DNA of 64,000 nt from Xylophilus sp. Leaf220 (lineage in GTDB: Bacteria > Pseudomonadota > Gammaproteobacteria > Burkholderiales > Burkholderiaceae_C). The position numbers were made by a program, and so were the translations under genes. The DNA lies in contig NZ_LMKO01000001.1 in the NCBI RefSeq assembly GCF_001421705.1, positions 486,170-550,169 of the forward strand, in the 5' to 3' direction. The notes under the pieces are model-generated. The model saw only the letters and a program-made list of their open reading frames with translations. It was not told where the DNA came from and did no database searches. Positions 8,700-17,047 of this stretch are shown here, one piece after another. How positions within the stretch are numbered: position 1 is the first letter of the stretch; every line of letters begins with the position of its first letter.

Positions 8700-9266
8700 G
8701 TGGCAGCGCCCGCGGCCGACCCGGCCGGCATGCCGACGCCGTCGAGGGCCATCGCCACCGCTACCGATACGGCTGCGGCCGAGGCCACCGGGTCGGGCGA
8801 CGTCTCTGGCCTTGGCCCGGTGAGCGCACCGCGCGAATGGACGATCCATTGCGACGGCAGCGCGGTGCCCAACCCCGGCCGGATGGGCCTGGGCGCGGTG
8901 CTGTTCGCACCGGACGGCGCGCGGCACACCGTCTCGTGCCTGGCCGCCGGCACCGGCTGCAACAACGAGGCCGAACTGCGCGCCTTGATCGCGGCCCTGG
9001 ACGAGGCCCGCGCCCGCGGCGCCACCGCCGTGCGCATCCACACCGACAGCAGCACCGTGGTCGCGCACCTGGGGCCCGCACCGCCCTCCCCCATCCCGCA
9101 CCTGGCCGGCGCCTTCGCCGAAGCCCGCACGCGGATCGCCGACTTCGCCCAGGCCGAACTCCGGTGGATTCCCGGCCACCGCAACGCAGAGGCCGATGCC
9201 CTGGCCCGCGCCGCACACGACCTTCCGCCCCGCGCGGTGGCCGCACCGCGCAAGCGCAGACGCTGA
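8700..9266 (+). CDS. RNase HI-like protein
   Basis: Ribonuclease H fold: the acidic catalytic residues are visible as Asp in C-D-G-S-A-V-P-N-P-G, Glu in N-N-E-A-E-L, Asp in I-H-T-D-S-S-T-V and Asp in N-A-E-A-D-A-L-A. This pattern matches the RnhA/reverse-transcriptase-like 'RNase HI family', which removes RNA from RNA-DNA hybrids. The start is uncertain: GTG at 8700 (188 residues, with about 46 low-complexity Ala/Thr-rich residues before the domain), ATG at 8730, or GTG at 8820, which gives 148 residues and the usual family length. It begins 3 bp after fghA and is probably cotranscribed, though functionally unrelated. A basic K-R-R-R tail ends the protein. Confidence 0.8.
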   Translation: MAAPAADPAGMPTPSRAIATATDTAAAEATGSGDVSGLGPVSAPREWTIHCDGSAVPNPGRMGLGAVLFAPDGARHTVSCLAAGTGCNNEAELRALIAALDEARARGATAVRIHTDSSTVVAHLGPAPPSPIPHLAGAFAEARTRIADFAQAELRWIPGHRNAEADALARAAHDLPPRAVAAPRKRRR

Positions 9267-9301
9267 ACCTGCCGAAACCAGTCGAGCCGACAGGGCCGAC
9301 C

Positions 9302-9352
9302 GTGCTGTGCCGGGCCGACTTGGGCTGATCCAACCTGTGCTGTGCTGGGCTG
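9302..9352. repeat. short imperfect direct repeat
   Basis: GTGCTGTGCCGGGCCG (9302-9317) recurs as GTGCTGTGCTGGGCTG (9337-9352), 35 bp apart, in the 175-bp gap before the RhtB gene. The gap is otherwise featureless. Confidence 0.4.
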
Positions 9353-9441
9353 TTCTGGTCCGCGAACCAAGGCAGGGCGATCGACCCGCGCTATGCTGCT
9401 CGGTCCTTCCGCCCGACCACCCCCACCAGAGACGAGGCCCC

Positions 9442-10083
9442 ATGTTCTCCCTCACCGAACTCGCATGGTTCGCGCTGGCCAGCCTGCTGCTGGTGCTAAC
9501 GCCCGGCCCCAACATGGTCTATTGCGTGTCGCGCACCCTGTGCCAGGGCCGCACGGCCGGGCTGCTGTCGCTGGCGGGCGTGCTGGTCGGGTTCCTGGTG
9601 CATCTCTGCGCCGCCGCGCTGGGCCTCACGGCCCTGCTCGCGGCGGTGCCCTTGGCCTTCGACGCGGTCCGGCTCGCCGGCGCCGCCTACCTGCTGTGGA
9701 TGGCCTGGCAGGCGGTCAAGCCCGGCGGCCACGCGCCGTTCGCGCCCCGCGCGCTGCCGGCCGATCCGCCGGTCCGGCTGTTCCGCATGGGCTTTCTCAC
9801 CAATCTGCTGAACCCGAAGGTGGCGATGTTCTACCTGTCGTTCTTCCCGCAGTTCCTGCACCCCGACCGCGGCTCAGTACTGTGGCAGAGCGCGGTGCTG
9901 GGCGTGGTGCAGATCGGCACCAGCGGCCTGGTCAACCTGCTGCTGGTGCTGGGCGCCGCCGGCATCACCCGCTTCCTGTCGCGCAGCGAAGGCTGGCTGC
10001 GCGCGCAGCGCTACATCATGGGCAGCGTGCTGGCCCTGCTGGCGGTGCGCATCGCGGGGGACAGCCGCAGGATCGGCAGCTGA
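9442..10083 (+). CDS. LysE/RhtB-family amino-acid exporter
   Basis: Inner-membrane exporter of about six helices, 213 residues, the normal family length. The signature T-P-G-P-N-M near residue 20 and the second half-repeat motif N-P-K-V-A-M-F-Y-L-S-F-F-P-Q-F are those of the RhtB/LeuE branch, which exports homoserine, threonine, leucine or similar amino acids. The ATG at 9442 gives the family N-terminus. It stands alone on the plus strand and its stop codon nearly touches intergenic element copy B. Substrate cannot be told from sequence. Confidence 0.93.
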   Translation: MFSLTELAWFALASLLLVLTPGPNMVYCVSRTLCQGRTAGLLSLAGVLVGFLVHLCAAALGLTALLAAVPLAFDAVRLAGAAYLLWMAWQAVKPGGHAPFAPRALPADPPVRLFRMGFLTNLLNPKVAMFYLSFFPQFLHPDRGSVLWQSAVLGVVQIGTSGLVNLLLVLGAAGITRFLSRSEGWLRAQRYIMGSVLALLAVRIAGDSRRIGS

Positions 10084-10086
10084 CAT

Positions 10087-10137
10087 GCTACGCTTTTGAT
10101 AGCATGAGGCCGTTATTCTGCGCCGGCTGGCGGCCTG
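10087..10137 (+). repeat. 50-bp two-hairpin intergenic element, copy B
   Basis: GCTAC (10087-10091), seven bases, ATAGC (10099-10103), then GGCCG...CGCCGGCTGG. Begins 4 bp after the RhtB stop codon, between two convergent genes, so here it could act as a shared transcription end. Confidence 0.8.
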
Positions 10138-10167
10138 TTCTGCCTAAAAGTGCGCGCCACGGAGGCA

Positions 10168-11256
10168 TCAGAACAGGCTGCCCTGCCCTTCCGGCCCCGG
10201 CGGGCGGAACCGGTCGATGTCAAGCGCGATCCGCTGCCGGTTGAAGCCGAGCCGGTTGGTGGCTTTCTCGAAGCGCTGGCGGATCAGGTCGGCCCACAGG
10301 CCGCTGCCCTTCATCCGGGTGGCGAAGTCGGCGTCGTAGTCCTTGCCGCCGCGCATGTCCTGGATGCGGGCCATCACCCGCGCGGCGCGGTCGGGGTAGT
10401 GCACCTCGAGCCACTGCTTGAAGAGCGGCGCCACCTCCCACGGCAGCCGCACCACGGTGTAGAACGCGCTCTGCGCGCCGGCCTCGCGGGCGGCGGCCAG
10501 CACCTGCTCCATGTCCTCGGTGATGAACGGGATCTGCGGCGCCACACTCACCCCCACCGGGATGCCGGCCGCCACCAGGGTGCGGATGGTGCGCAGCCGG
10601 CGGTGCGGCGCGGCGGCGCGCGGCTCCAGGATGCGGGCCAGCCGCGCATCCAGCGTGGTGATGGTGATGTAGACCGCCGCCCGGTTTTCAGCCGCGGCCG
10701 CGCCCAGCAGGTCGATGTCGGCCTCGACCGCGCTCGACTTGGTCACCAGGCCGAACGGGTGGCGGGCCTCGTGCAGCACTGCGATGGCCGCGCGGGTCAG
10801 CCGCAGCTCGCGCTCCACCGGCTGGTAGCAGTCGGTCGCGGTGCCGATCGCGATGTGGCTGGGGCGGTAGCCGGGCCGCGCGATCTCCTGGCGCAGCACC
10901 GCGGCCAGGTTGCGCTTGGCGATGATTTTGGTCTCGAAATCCAGCCCCGGCGACAGGTTGAGGTAGCTGTGCGTGGGCCGGGCGAAGCAGTAGATGCAGC
11001 CGTGCTCGCAGCCGCGGTAGGGGTTGAGCGACGCGTCGAACGGGATGTCGGGCGAGTCGTTGCGGCTGATCGCGCTCTTGCAGTCCTCGAAGCGCACCTC
11101 CGTCGGCGGCTGCTCGGGCCGGCCGGCCTCGTGCTCCTCGATCGTTCCCCAGCCGTCGTCGTAGGCATCGCGCTCGGAGGACTCGAACCGGTGCGCGATC
11201 CGCGTGGCCGCGCCGCGGCCCTTGAGCGCATGTAGAGGGATGATGACGTCGGACAT
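10168..11256 (-). CDS. PA0069-family radical SAM protein (SPL-like), LexA-controlled
   Basis: Radical S-adenosylmethionine protein of 362 residues with the cluster ligands C-E-H-G-C-I-Y-C (Cys83, Cys87, Cys90), the strict CxxxCxxC pattern, after G-R-G-A-A-x-R and N-P-Y-R-G. It resembles spore photoproduct lyase-like proteins of the PA0069 family, of unknown reaction. The frame is open to 11298, but the ATG at 11256 gives the family start and leaves a perfect LexA box 16 bp upstream of it, outside the coding region. PA0069 is, to my knowledge, a member of the Pseudomonas aeruginosa LexA regulon, so SOS induction and a DNA-damage role are likely. Confidence 0.9.
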   Translation of the reverse strand: MSDVIIPLHALKGRGAATRIAHRFESSERDAYDDGWGTIEEHEAGRPEQPPTEVRFEDCKSAISRNDSPDIPFDASLNPYRGCEHGCIYCFARPTHSYLNLSPGLDFETKIIAKRNLAAVLRQEIARPGYRPSHIAIGTATDCYQPVERELRLTRAAIAVLHEARHPFGLVTKSSAVEADIDLLGAAAAENRAAVYITITTLDARLARILEPRAAAPHRRLRTIRTLVAAGIPVGVSVAPQIPFITEDMEQVLAAAREAGAQSAFYTVVRLPWEVAPLFKQWLEVHYPDRAARVMARIQDMRGGKDYDADFATRMKGSGLWADLIRQRFEKATNRLGFNRQRIALDIDRFRPPGPEGQGSLF

Positions 11257-11271
11257 GACGGGCGTGGAGGG

Positions 11272-11287
11272 CTGTACAAATATACAG
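11272..11287 (-). promoter_or_regulatory. LexA (SOS) box upstream of the radical SAM gene
   Basis: CTGTACAAATATACAG: CTGT-N8-ACAG, a perfect match to the proteobacterial SOS box, ending 16 bp before the chosen start codon. On the minus strand it contains TATATT, a possible -10 hexamer, so LexA binding would block the promoter directly. Confidence 0.85.
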
Positions 11288-11368
11288 CATTCCGGCATTC
11301 AGAATCCATGGCCGACAGGCATCGCTCACATGCACGCAGAGGGCGGCAGCAGCGACCTGAGACGTAAC

Positions 11369-11418
11369 GCTTCTGAATCGATAGCAGGTAGCCGGCGTGC
11401 AGCGCCGGCTGGAGCACG
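11369..11418 (+). repeat. 50-bp two-hairpin intergenic element, copy C (degenerate left arm)
   Basis: GCTTC (11369-11373), seven bases, ATAGC (11381-11385), then GCCGGCGTGCAGCGCCGGC, a good second hairpin, and TGGAGCAC. The first palindrome is damaged but the rest aligns with the other copies. Ends 2 bp before the 3' end of the Bcr/CflA gene. Confidence 0.75.
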
Positions 11419-11420
11419 AT

Positions 11421-12620
11421 TCAGCCGGTACTTTTGGTGCTGGCGTCGCTCGCCAGCGTGAAATGCGCCACCACCGCCGCCACCGCCGCGCAGGCCGCGA
11501 TCCCCGCCAGCATCGGCGCGGCGGTGCCGTCGACGAACAGGCCGACCACCGCGATCACCACTGCGCCGGTCGCGAACTGCAGGGTACCCATCAGCGCCGA
11601 GGCGGTGCCGGCGATGCTGCCGTGGGCGTCCAGCGCCAGCACGGCGGTGGTGGGCACCACCAGGCCCAGGAAGCCGTAGCCTACGAAGAGCAGCGCGGCC
11701 ATCACCAGCAGGTGGTCGATGCCCGCCAGTTGGACCGCCAGGCCCGCCAGCATGGTGGCCGCGTAGCCGGTGACGGCGAAGCGCACAACCGGCACCAGGC
11801 CGAAGCGCGCCGTCAGCCGGCCGGTGAACTGCGATACGCCGATGAAAGACACCGCGTTCACCGAGAAGGCGATGCTGTACATCCGCGGGCTCAGGCCGTA
11901 GTGCTCGATCAGCACGAACGACGAGTTGGCCAGGTAGGCGAAGAAGCCCGAGATGCCGAAGGCGCCGATGAACACCAGCCCCAGGAAATGCGGGTCGCGC
12001 AGCAACTTGCCGTAAGCGGCCAGGGCGCTGCCGACGCTGCTCTCCACCCGCTGGGCGGGCGGCCGGGTCTCGGGCAGGCTGGTGGCGATCAGCGCCAGGC
12101 CGGCGATGGCCGCGGCGGTGACGGCCCAGAACACGGCGCGCCAGCCGGCCGCCTCGATCAGCAGGCTGCCGGTGAGCGGCGCCAGGATCGGCGAGACGCT
12201 GAAGACCAGCATCAGCAGCGACATCAGCCGCGCCGCGTCGGGCCCGGTGTGCAGGTCGCGCACCACAGCGCGCGGAATCACCATGCCGGCGCAGGCACCC
12301 AGGCCCTGCAGGAAGCGGAATGCGATCAGGGTGTGCACATCACCCGCCAGCGCGCAGCCGACGCTGCCGGCGCCGAACAGCACCAGGCCCACCACCAGCG
12401 GGGCGCGGCGGCCGACCATGTCCGACACCGGTCCGTAGACGATCTGCCCCAGGCCGAGCGAGATGAAGAAGGCCATCAGGCTCATCTGCACCGCGCCGGC
12501 GTCGGCCCCCAGGGCCTGGCCGATGGAGGGCAGCGCCGGCAGGTACATGTCGATCGCGAACGGGCCGATGGCCGAGAGTAGGCCGAGTACGAGCGCGGTG
12601 CGGAAAACGGATGAAGTCAT
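11421..12620 (-). CDS. Bcr/CflA-family multidrug efflux MFS transporter
   Basis: Twelve-helix major facilitator exporter of 399 residues. Helix 1 contains F-A-I-D-M-Y-L-P-A-L-P, the Bcr/CflA hallmark; the loop 2-3 motif reads G-P-V-S-D-M-V-G-R-R, and R-F-L-Q-G-L-G-A-C-A-G follows in helix 4. These families export bicyclomycin, chloramphenicol, sulfonamides or cysteine. The frame is open upstream to 12851, but the ATG at 12620 gives the normal start. Flanked by gaps on both sides, so probably monocistronic. Confidence 0.93.
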   Translation of the reverse strand: MTSSVFRTALVLGLLSAIGPFAIDMYLPALPSIGQALGADAGAVQMSLMAFFISLGLGQIVYGPVSDMVGRRAPLVVGLVLFGAGSVGCALAGDVHTLIAFRFLQGLGACAGMVIPRAVVRDLHTGPDAARLMSLLMLVFSVSPILAPLTGSLLIEAAGWRAVFWAVTAAAIAGLALIATSLPETRPPAQRVESSVGSALAAYGKLLRDPHFLGLVFIGAFGISGFFAYLANSSFVLIEHYGLSPRMYSIAFSVNAVSFIGVSQFTGRLTARFGLVPVVRFAVTGYAATMLAGLAVQLAGIDHLLVMAALLFVGYGFLGLVVPTTAVLALDAHGSIAGTASALMGTLQFATGAVVIAVVGLFVDGTAAPMLAGIAACAAVAAVVAHFTLASDASTKSTG

Positions 12621-12869
12621 GGGAAAGCGGATCGAACGGGGAAGCAGGACGCCGGCGGGCGGGATGCCGCGCGGCGAAACGGAGGACGGGAAAAGCGTTG
12701 CGCGGGCGGCGCCGGTCGCAGCGACACGGCGGGCGGGTGCCGCAGGCAGGCCGGCGATTCTTCGGGCCGGGCGCCCGCCGGGACTACGGGGAAACCCGTG
12801 ATGATGCCCGATCCGCCGCGGCGCTGCAGGCGGGCACCGGTGGTCGGCCATCCGGCGCGGCCCCCGCGG

Positions 12870-13988
12870 TCAACCCGCCAGGCGCCCCACCGCCCAGCCG
12901 CAGGCGACCAGCACCGCTAGCAGGACGGCCACGGTGCGCAGCGAGTGCGCGCGCCGCTCCACCCCGTAGTGCAGCGCCGAACCGGCCGCCACCGACAGCA
13001 GGAACGCCGCGAGCATCCCCAGCGCATGGGCGGCCGGGGCGGCGGGCCACAGGCGGCTGACGGCCGCGGCCACCGCCAGGCACACCGGGAAATGGATCAG
13101 GAAGACCGAGTACGACATCTGCCCCAGATGCTGCAGCGCCCGCGGCACCGGCCAGCCCTGCAGCCGCGCGCTGTGCTGCACGGCGACCAGGATCAGGGCC
13201 GCGGCCAGCGCGGTGGCGAGCCGTCCGCGCCAGTCGAGCGCCAGGGCCGCCACGCCGATCGCCAGCATCACCGCCACCCAGGTCCCGGGCCGGGCCGATC
13301 GGCCGGCCCACCAGGCCATCATGCCCAGGCCGTAGGAGCCGAAGAAATAGAAGGCGGTGTCGTCGTAGCCCGCGTCTCGGTTGAAGACCAGCAGCGACAG
13401 CAGCGCCACGCCCAGCACCAGCAGCACCGCGGCACGGCCCGCCTGCGACGGCCAGCGCCGCTGCAGCCAGCCGTCTACCGCGAACACCGCCACCGCCAGC
13501 ACGAACAGTTGGAAGTCGATCGCCACGTACCAGACGCCGGCCGACAGGCCGTCCTCGCCCGCCAGGTCCTGCACCAGGAAGCCGTGGGCCAGCAGTTGCA
13601 GCAGATCCGGCGCATCGGGCACGGCCGCGCTGTGCAGCGTGGGCCGCACCAGCGCCGCCACCAGCACGCTCACCGTCAGCGCGACCAGGTAGGGCGCAGC
13701 CAGCCGGCCGTAGCGCCGCAGGATCTGCACCAGCGGCGCGGCCGCCGCGCCGGCGCCGGCCCGCGGCGCGAGCGAGCCCGCGGCCAGGAAGCCGCCGATC
13801 ACCAGGAACACGTGCACCGCCATGCGGGCGTATTCGGCCAGCCAGTCGAGCAGCGCCGGCGCCAGCGGCCGGGCCACGTCGGACATCGGGCCGTAGAAGG
13901 CCAGGTGGTGCCAGACGATGCAGATGCAGGCGATCGCCTTGAGCGCATCGACCATCGGGATGCGCCGTGAATCGGGACGGGCGGACAT
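12870..13988 (-). CDS. acyltransferase 3 family membrane protein
   Basis: Polytopic membrane protein of 372 residues in the OafA/OatA/NodX acyltransferase-3 family, which O-acylates periplasmic or surface glycans. The N-terminus has R-R-I-P-M-V-D-A-L-K-A-I-A-C-I-C-I-V-W-H-H, carrying the catalytic-type His pair in helix 1, and the later S-Y-S-V-F-L-I-H-F-P motif is characteristic. About ten hydrophobic segments follow. No SGNH domain is present. The acceptor is unknown: there is no polysaccharide cluster nearby. A later ATG at 13955 (before DALKAI) is an alternative start. Confidence 0.88.
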   Translation of the reverse strand: MSARPDSRRIPMVDALKAIACICIVWHHLAFYGPMSDVARPLAPALLDWLAEYARMAVHVFLVIGGFLAAGSLAPRAGAGAAAAPLVQILRRYGRLAAPYLVALTVSVLVAALVRPTLHSAAVPDAPDLLQLLAHGFLVQDLAGEDGLSAGVWYVAIDFQLFVLAVAVFAVDGWLQRRWPSQAGRAAVLLVLGVALLSLLVFNRDAGYDDTAFYFFGSYGLGMMAWWAGRSARPGTWVAVMLAIGVAALALDWRGRLATALAAALILVAVQHSARLQGWPVPRALQHLGQMSYSVFLIHFPVCLAVAAAVSRLWPAAPAAHALGMLAAFLLSVAAGSALHYGVERRAHSLRTVAVLLAVLVACGWAVGRLAG

Positions 13989-14054
13989 GGGAACGGCGCC
14001 AGGGTGCGCGCAAGGAGTCGAAGGGATGGGTGCGCCCAGAGCCCGGGCGCGACA

Positions 14055-14074
14055 AGGGCCCGCGTACGGGCCCT
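14055..14074 (-). terminator. hairpin after nitronate monooxygenase gene
   Basis: AGGGCCCG (14055-14062) and CGGGCCCT (14067-14074) form a perfect 8-bp stem with a CGTA loop, 52 bp past the minus-strand gene end. Only TTG follows on the minus strand, so it is a weak intrinsic terminator at best. Confidence 0.4.
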
Positions 14075-14125
14075 GGGCGGCTGCGATGGTACGCGAGCGG
14101 CGGCGCCCGCCGGCGCCCCGTGCGT

Positions 14126-15079
14126 CTAGCCGAGCAGGCGGCCGCGGGCGGCCTGGTACTCGCTGCGCAGGCGCGCCACCAGTTCGGCGGTGGGCACCAC
14201 CTTGTCGACCGCGCCGATGCCCTGGCCGCAGCCCCAGATGTCCTTCCAGGCCTTGCGCGCATCGCCGCCGAAGTTCATCTTGCTCGGGTCGCTCTGCGGC
14301 AGGTTGGCCGGATCGAGCCCGGCGGCCACGATCGAGGGCGCCAGGTAGTTGCCGTGCACCCCGGTGAACAGGTTGCTGTAGACCACGTCGTCGGAGTTGC
14401 CGTCGACGATCGCCTGCTTGTAGGCGTCGCTGGCGCGCGCCTCGTCGGTGGCGATGAAGGCCGAGCCGATGTAGGCGAAGTCGGCGCCCATCGCCTGGGC
14501 CGCCAGCACCGCGCCGCCGGTGGCGATGGCGCCGCTGAGCGCCACCGGGCCGTCGAACCACTGGCGGATTTCCTGGACCAGGGCGAACGGGCTCTTGACG
14601 CCCGCATGGCCGCCGGCGCCGGCTGCCACCGCGATCAGGCCGTCGGCGCCCTTCTCGATCGCCTTGTGGGCGAAGGCGTTGTTGATGATGTCGTGCATCA
14701 CCACGCCGCCGTAGGCGTGGATCGCCTCGTTCACGTCGGTGCGGGCGCCCAGCGAGGTGATGACCAGCGGCACCTTGTACTTGGCGACCAGCGCCATGTC
14801 GTGGTCGAGCCGGTCGTTGCTCTTGTGCACGATCTGGTTGATCGCGAAGGGCGCGGCGGGCTGGTCGGGGTGGGCACGGTCCCAGGCGGCCAGGCCTTCG
14901 GTGATCTCGGCCAGCCAGTCGTCGAGCTGCGCCGCCGGGCGGGCGTTCAAGGCGGGCATCGAGCCGACCACGCCCGCGGTGCACTGGGCGATCACCAGCT
15001 GCGGGTTGCTGATGATGAACAGCGGCGAGGCGATGACGGGCAGCGTCAGGCGGGCGAGGGGCGCGGGAATGTGGGGCAT
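14126..15079 (-). CDS. nitronate monooxygenase (NMO / 2-nitropropane dioxygenase family)
   Basis: FMN-dependent TIM-barrel enzyme of 317 residues that oxidises alkyl nitronates such as propionate-3-nitronate. Visible family features are the N-terminal L-P-V-I-A-S-P-L-F, the flavin-binding A-x-G-A-G-G-H-A-G segment with the conserved His, S-G-A-I-A-T-G-G and Y-I-G-S-A-F-I-A-T. It lies downstream of the acyl-CoA dehydrogenase on the same strand, separated by repeat copy D. Similar gene pairs are common in Burkholderiales; an enoyl-reductase-like role cannot be excluded from sequence. Confidence 0.92.
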   Translation of the reverse strand: MPHIPAPLARLTLPVIASPLFIISNPQLVIAQCTAGVVGSMPALNARPAAQLDDWLAEITEGLAAWDRAHPDQPAAPFAINQIVHKSNDRLDHDMALVAKYKVPLVITSLGARTDVNEAIHAYGGVVMHDIINNAFAHKAIEKGADGLIAVAAGAGGHAGVKSPFALVQEIRQWFDGPVALSGAIATGGAVLAAQAMGADFAYIGSAFIATDEARASDAYKQAIVDGNSDDVVYSNLFTGVHGNYLAPSIVAAGLDPANLPQSDPSKMNFGGDARKAWKDIWGCGQGIGAVDKVVPTAELVARLRSEYQAARGRLLG

Positions 15080-15101
15080 GGGTCTCTTTTATGGATAAAA
15101 A

Positions 15102-15151
15102 AGGGCTGCAGCCGGCGTACGGCGCCGACCACCAGCTATGTTTTTTATAGC
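15102..15151 (-). repeat. 50-bp two-hairpin intergenic element, copy D
   Basis: Minus-strand orientation: GCTAT, seven bases, ATAGC (15151 down to 15135), then TGGTGGTCGGC...GCCGGCTGCAG. Nearly the same as copy A over its whole length. Fills the 81-bp gap between the acyl-CoA dehydrogenase and nitronate monooxygenase genes. Confidence 0.85.
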
Positions 15152-15160
15152 ATTCGCCGA

Positions 15161-16981
15161 TCAGAATGCATCGAGCGGCATCGCCAGCACGCTGGCCGCG
15201 CCGCCGACGATGCTGTCGCGCAGGCCCGGCGCCCGGGTGAGGATGTGGCCGGCGTAGAAGCGCGCGGTGGCGATCTTCGCCTGCAGGAAGGCCGCGTCCT
15301 CGTCCCGGGCGAGACAGTCCTCGGCCGCCAGCAGCGCGCGCGCCAGCTGCCAGCCGGCGACCAGGTTGCCGGCCAGCATCAGGTAGGGCACCGAGCCGGC
15401 GAAGACCTCGTTGGGTGCGGCCTTCGCGTTATCGACGACGAAGCCGACCACGTCCAGGTAGGCCAGGCGCGCGGCGCGCAGGTGGCCCAGCACTTCGGCC
15501 GCGGCCTCGCCGCCGCGGGCGGCCAGGTCGGCCTCGGTTCTTTCGATCTGCGCGGCGATGGCCCGGGCGGTGCGGCCGCCGTCGCGCGCGGTCTTGCGGC
15601 CGACCAGGTCGTTGGCCTGGATCGCGGTGGTGCCTTCGTAGATGGTGAGGATCTTGGCGTCGCGGTAGTACTGCGCGGCGCCGGTTTCCTCGATGAAGCC
15701 CATGCCGCCGTGCACCTGCACGCCGAGGGAGGTGACCTCCAGGCTCGTCTCGGTCGAGAAGCCCTTGACCAGCGGCACCAGGAATTCGTAGAACGCCTGG
15801 TGCTGCGCGCGGCTGTCGGCATCGGTGCCGTGGTGGGCGGCGTCGTTGGCGGCGGCGGCGACGGTCGCCATCGCGCGGCAGCCTTCGGTGAAGGCGCGCA
15901 TCGTCATCAGCATGCGGCGCACGTCGGGGTGGTGGATGATGGTGGCGCTGTGCGGCTGGGATCCGTCGACCGGCCGGCTCTGCACCCGGTCGCGGGCATA
16001 GGCCACCGCCTTCTGGTAGGCGCGCTCGGCCACCGCCACGCCCTGCACGCCGACGGCGAAGCGGGCCGCGTTCATCATGATGAACATGTACTCCAGGCCG
16101 CGGTTCTCCTCGCCGACCAGGTAGCCCACAGCGCCGGGCCCGGCGCTGTCCGCGATGCTCGCCGCCAGCCCGTCGCCGAACTGCAGCACCGCGGTGGGGC
16201 TGGCCTTGATGCCCATCTTGTGCTCGATGCTCACGCACTGCACATCGTTGCGGGCGCCCAGGCTGCCGTCGGCCTCGACCAAAAACTTGGGGCAGACGAA
16301 CAGGCTGATTCCCTTGACGCCCTCGGGCGCACCGGCCACCCGGGCCAGCACCAGATGGACGATGTTCTCGGCCATGTCGTGCTCGCCCCAGGTGATGTAG
16401 ATCTTGGTGCCCGAGACCTTGTAGCTGCCGTCGGGCTGCGGCTGGGCCTTGGTGCGCACCAGCGACAGGTCGCTGCCGGCCTGCGGCTCGGTGAGGTTCA
16501 TCGTGCCGGTCCACTGGCCGCTGACCAGCTTTTCCAGGTAGACCGACTTGAGCTGGTCGCTGCCGGCGGTCAGCAGCGCCTCGATCGCGCCGTCGGAGAG
16601 CAGCGGGCACAGCGCGAAGCTCAGGTTGGCCGAGTTGAGCATCTCGACGCAGGCAGCGCCGATGGCCTTGGGCAGGCCCTGGCCGCCGACCTCGGCCGGG
16701 TGCTGCAGGCCCTGCCAGCCGCCCTCGGCATACTGCTTGAAAGCCTCCTTGAAACCGGGCGTGGTGGTGACCGCGCCGGCCTTCCAGAACGAGGGGTTGG
16801 TGTCGCCGACGTAATTGAGCGGCGCGACCACGTCGCGGTTGAAGCGGCCGCATTCCTCGAGCACCGCACGCGCGGTGTCGAGGCCGGCGTCCTCGAAGCC
16901 CGGCAGCGCGGCGATCTGCTCGATCTGCGCCAGGTGCTCGAGGTTGAACAGCATGTCTTGGAGGGGTGCCTGGTAACTCAT
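15161..16981 (-). CDS. acyl-CoA dehydrogenase (DmdC-like, with extra C-terminal domain)
   Basis: FAD-dependent acyl-CoA dehydrogenase of 606 residues, longer than the 380-residue classical enzymes and matching the DmdC/FadE-like group with an added C-terminal helical domain. Motifs: M-N-L-T-E-P-Q-A-G-S-D-L in the middle domain, K-I-Y-I-T-W-G-E-H-D, and the catalytic-loop segment I-L-T-I-Y-E-G-T-T-A-I-Q with the presumed active-site Glu. Its electrons would go to the ETF encoded by etfBA, 2.3 kb upstream on the same strand. The substrate may be a medium-chain or methylthio-acyl-CoA; sequence alone does not decide. Confidence 0.92.
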   Translation of the reverse strand: MSYQAPLQDMLFNLEHLAQIEQIAALPGFEDAGLDTARAVLEECGRFNRDVVAPLNYVGDTNPSFWKAGAVTTTPGFKEAFKQYAEGGWQGLQHPAEVGGQGLPKAIGAACVEMLNSANLSFALCPLLSDGAIEALLTAGSDQLKSVYLEKLVSGQWTGTMNLTEPQAGSDLSLVRTKAQPQPDGSYKVSGTKIYITWGEHDMAENIVHLVLARVAGAPEGVKGISLFVCPKFLVEADGSLGARNDVQCVSIEHKMGIKASPTAVLQFGDGLAASIADSAGPGAVGYLVGEENRGLEYMFIMMNAARFAVGVQGVAVAERAYQKAVAYARDRVQSRPVDGSQPHSATIIHHPDVRRMLMTMRAFTEGCRAMATVAAAANDAAHHGTDADSRAQHQAFYEFLVPLVKGFSTETSLEVTSLGVQVHGGMGFIEETGAAQYYRDAKILTIYEGTTAIQANDLVGRKTARDGGRTARAIAAQIERTEADLAARGGEAAAEVLGHLRAARLAYLDVVGFVVDNAKAAPNEVFAGSVPYLMLAGNLVAGWQLARALLAAEDCLARDEDAAFLQAKIATARFYAGHILTRAPGLRDSIVGGAASVLAMPLDAF

Positions 16982-17047
16982 GGAGGGGTCCTGTGGATGC
17001 CCCGCGCGGATGCTCGCCCGCGGGGCTGTGCGAAGAACGAGGGGCGG

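Noticed and set aside
14055-14074. Strong terminator for the NMO operon
   Set aside because: The 8-bp stem is perfect but there is no T-run on the minus strand, so it was kept only as a weak hairpin.
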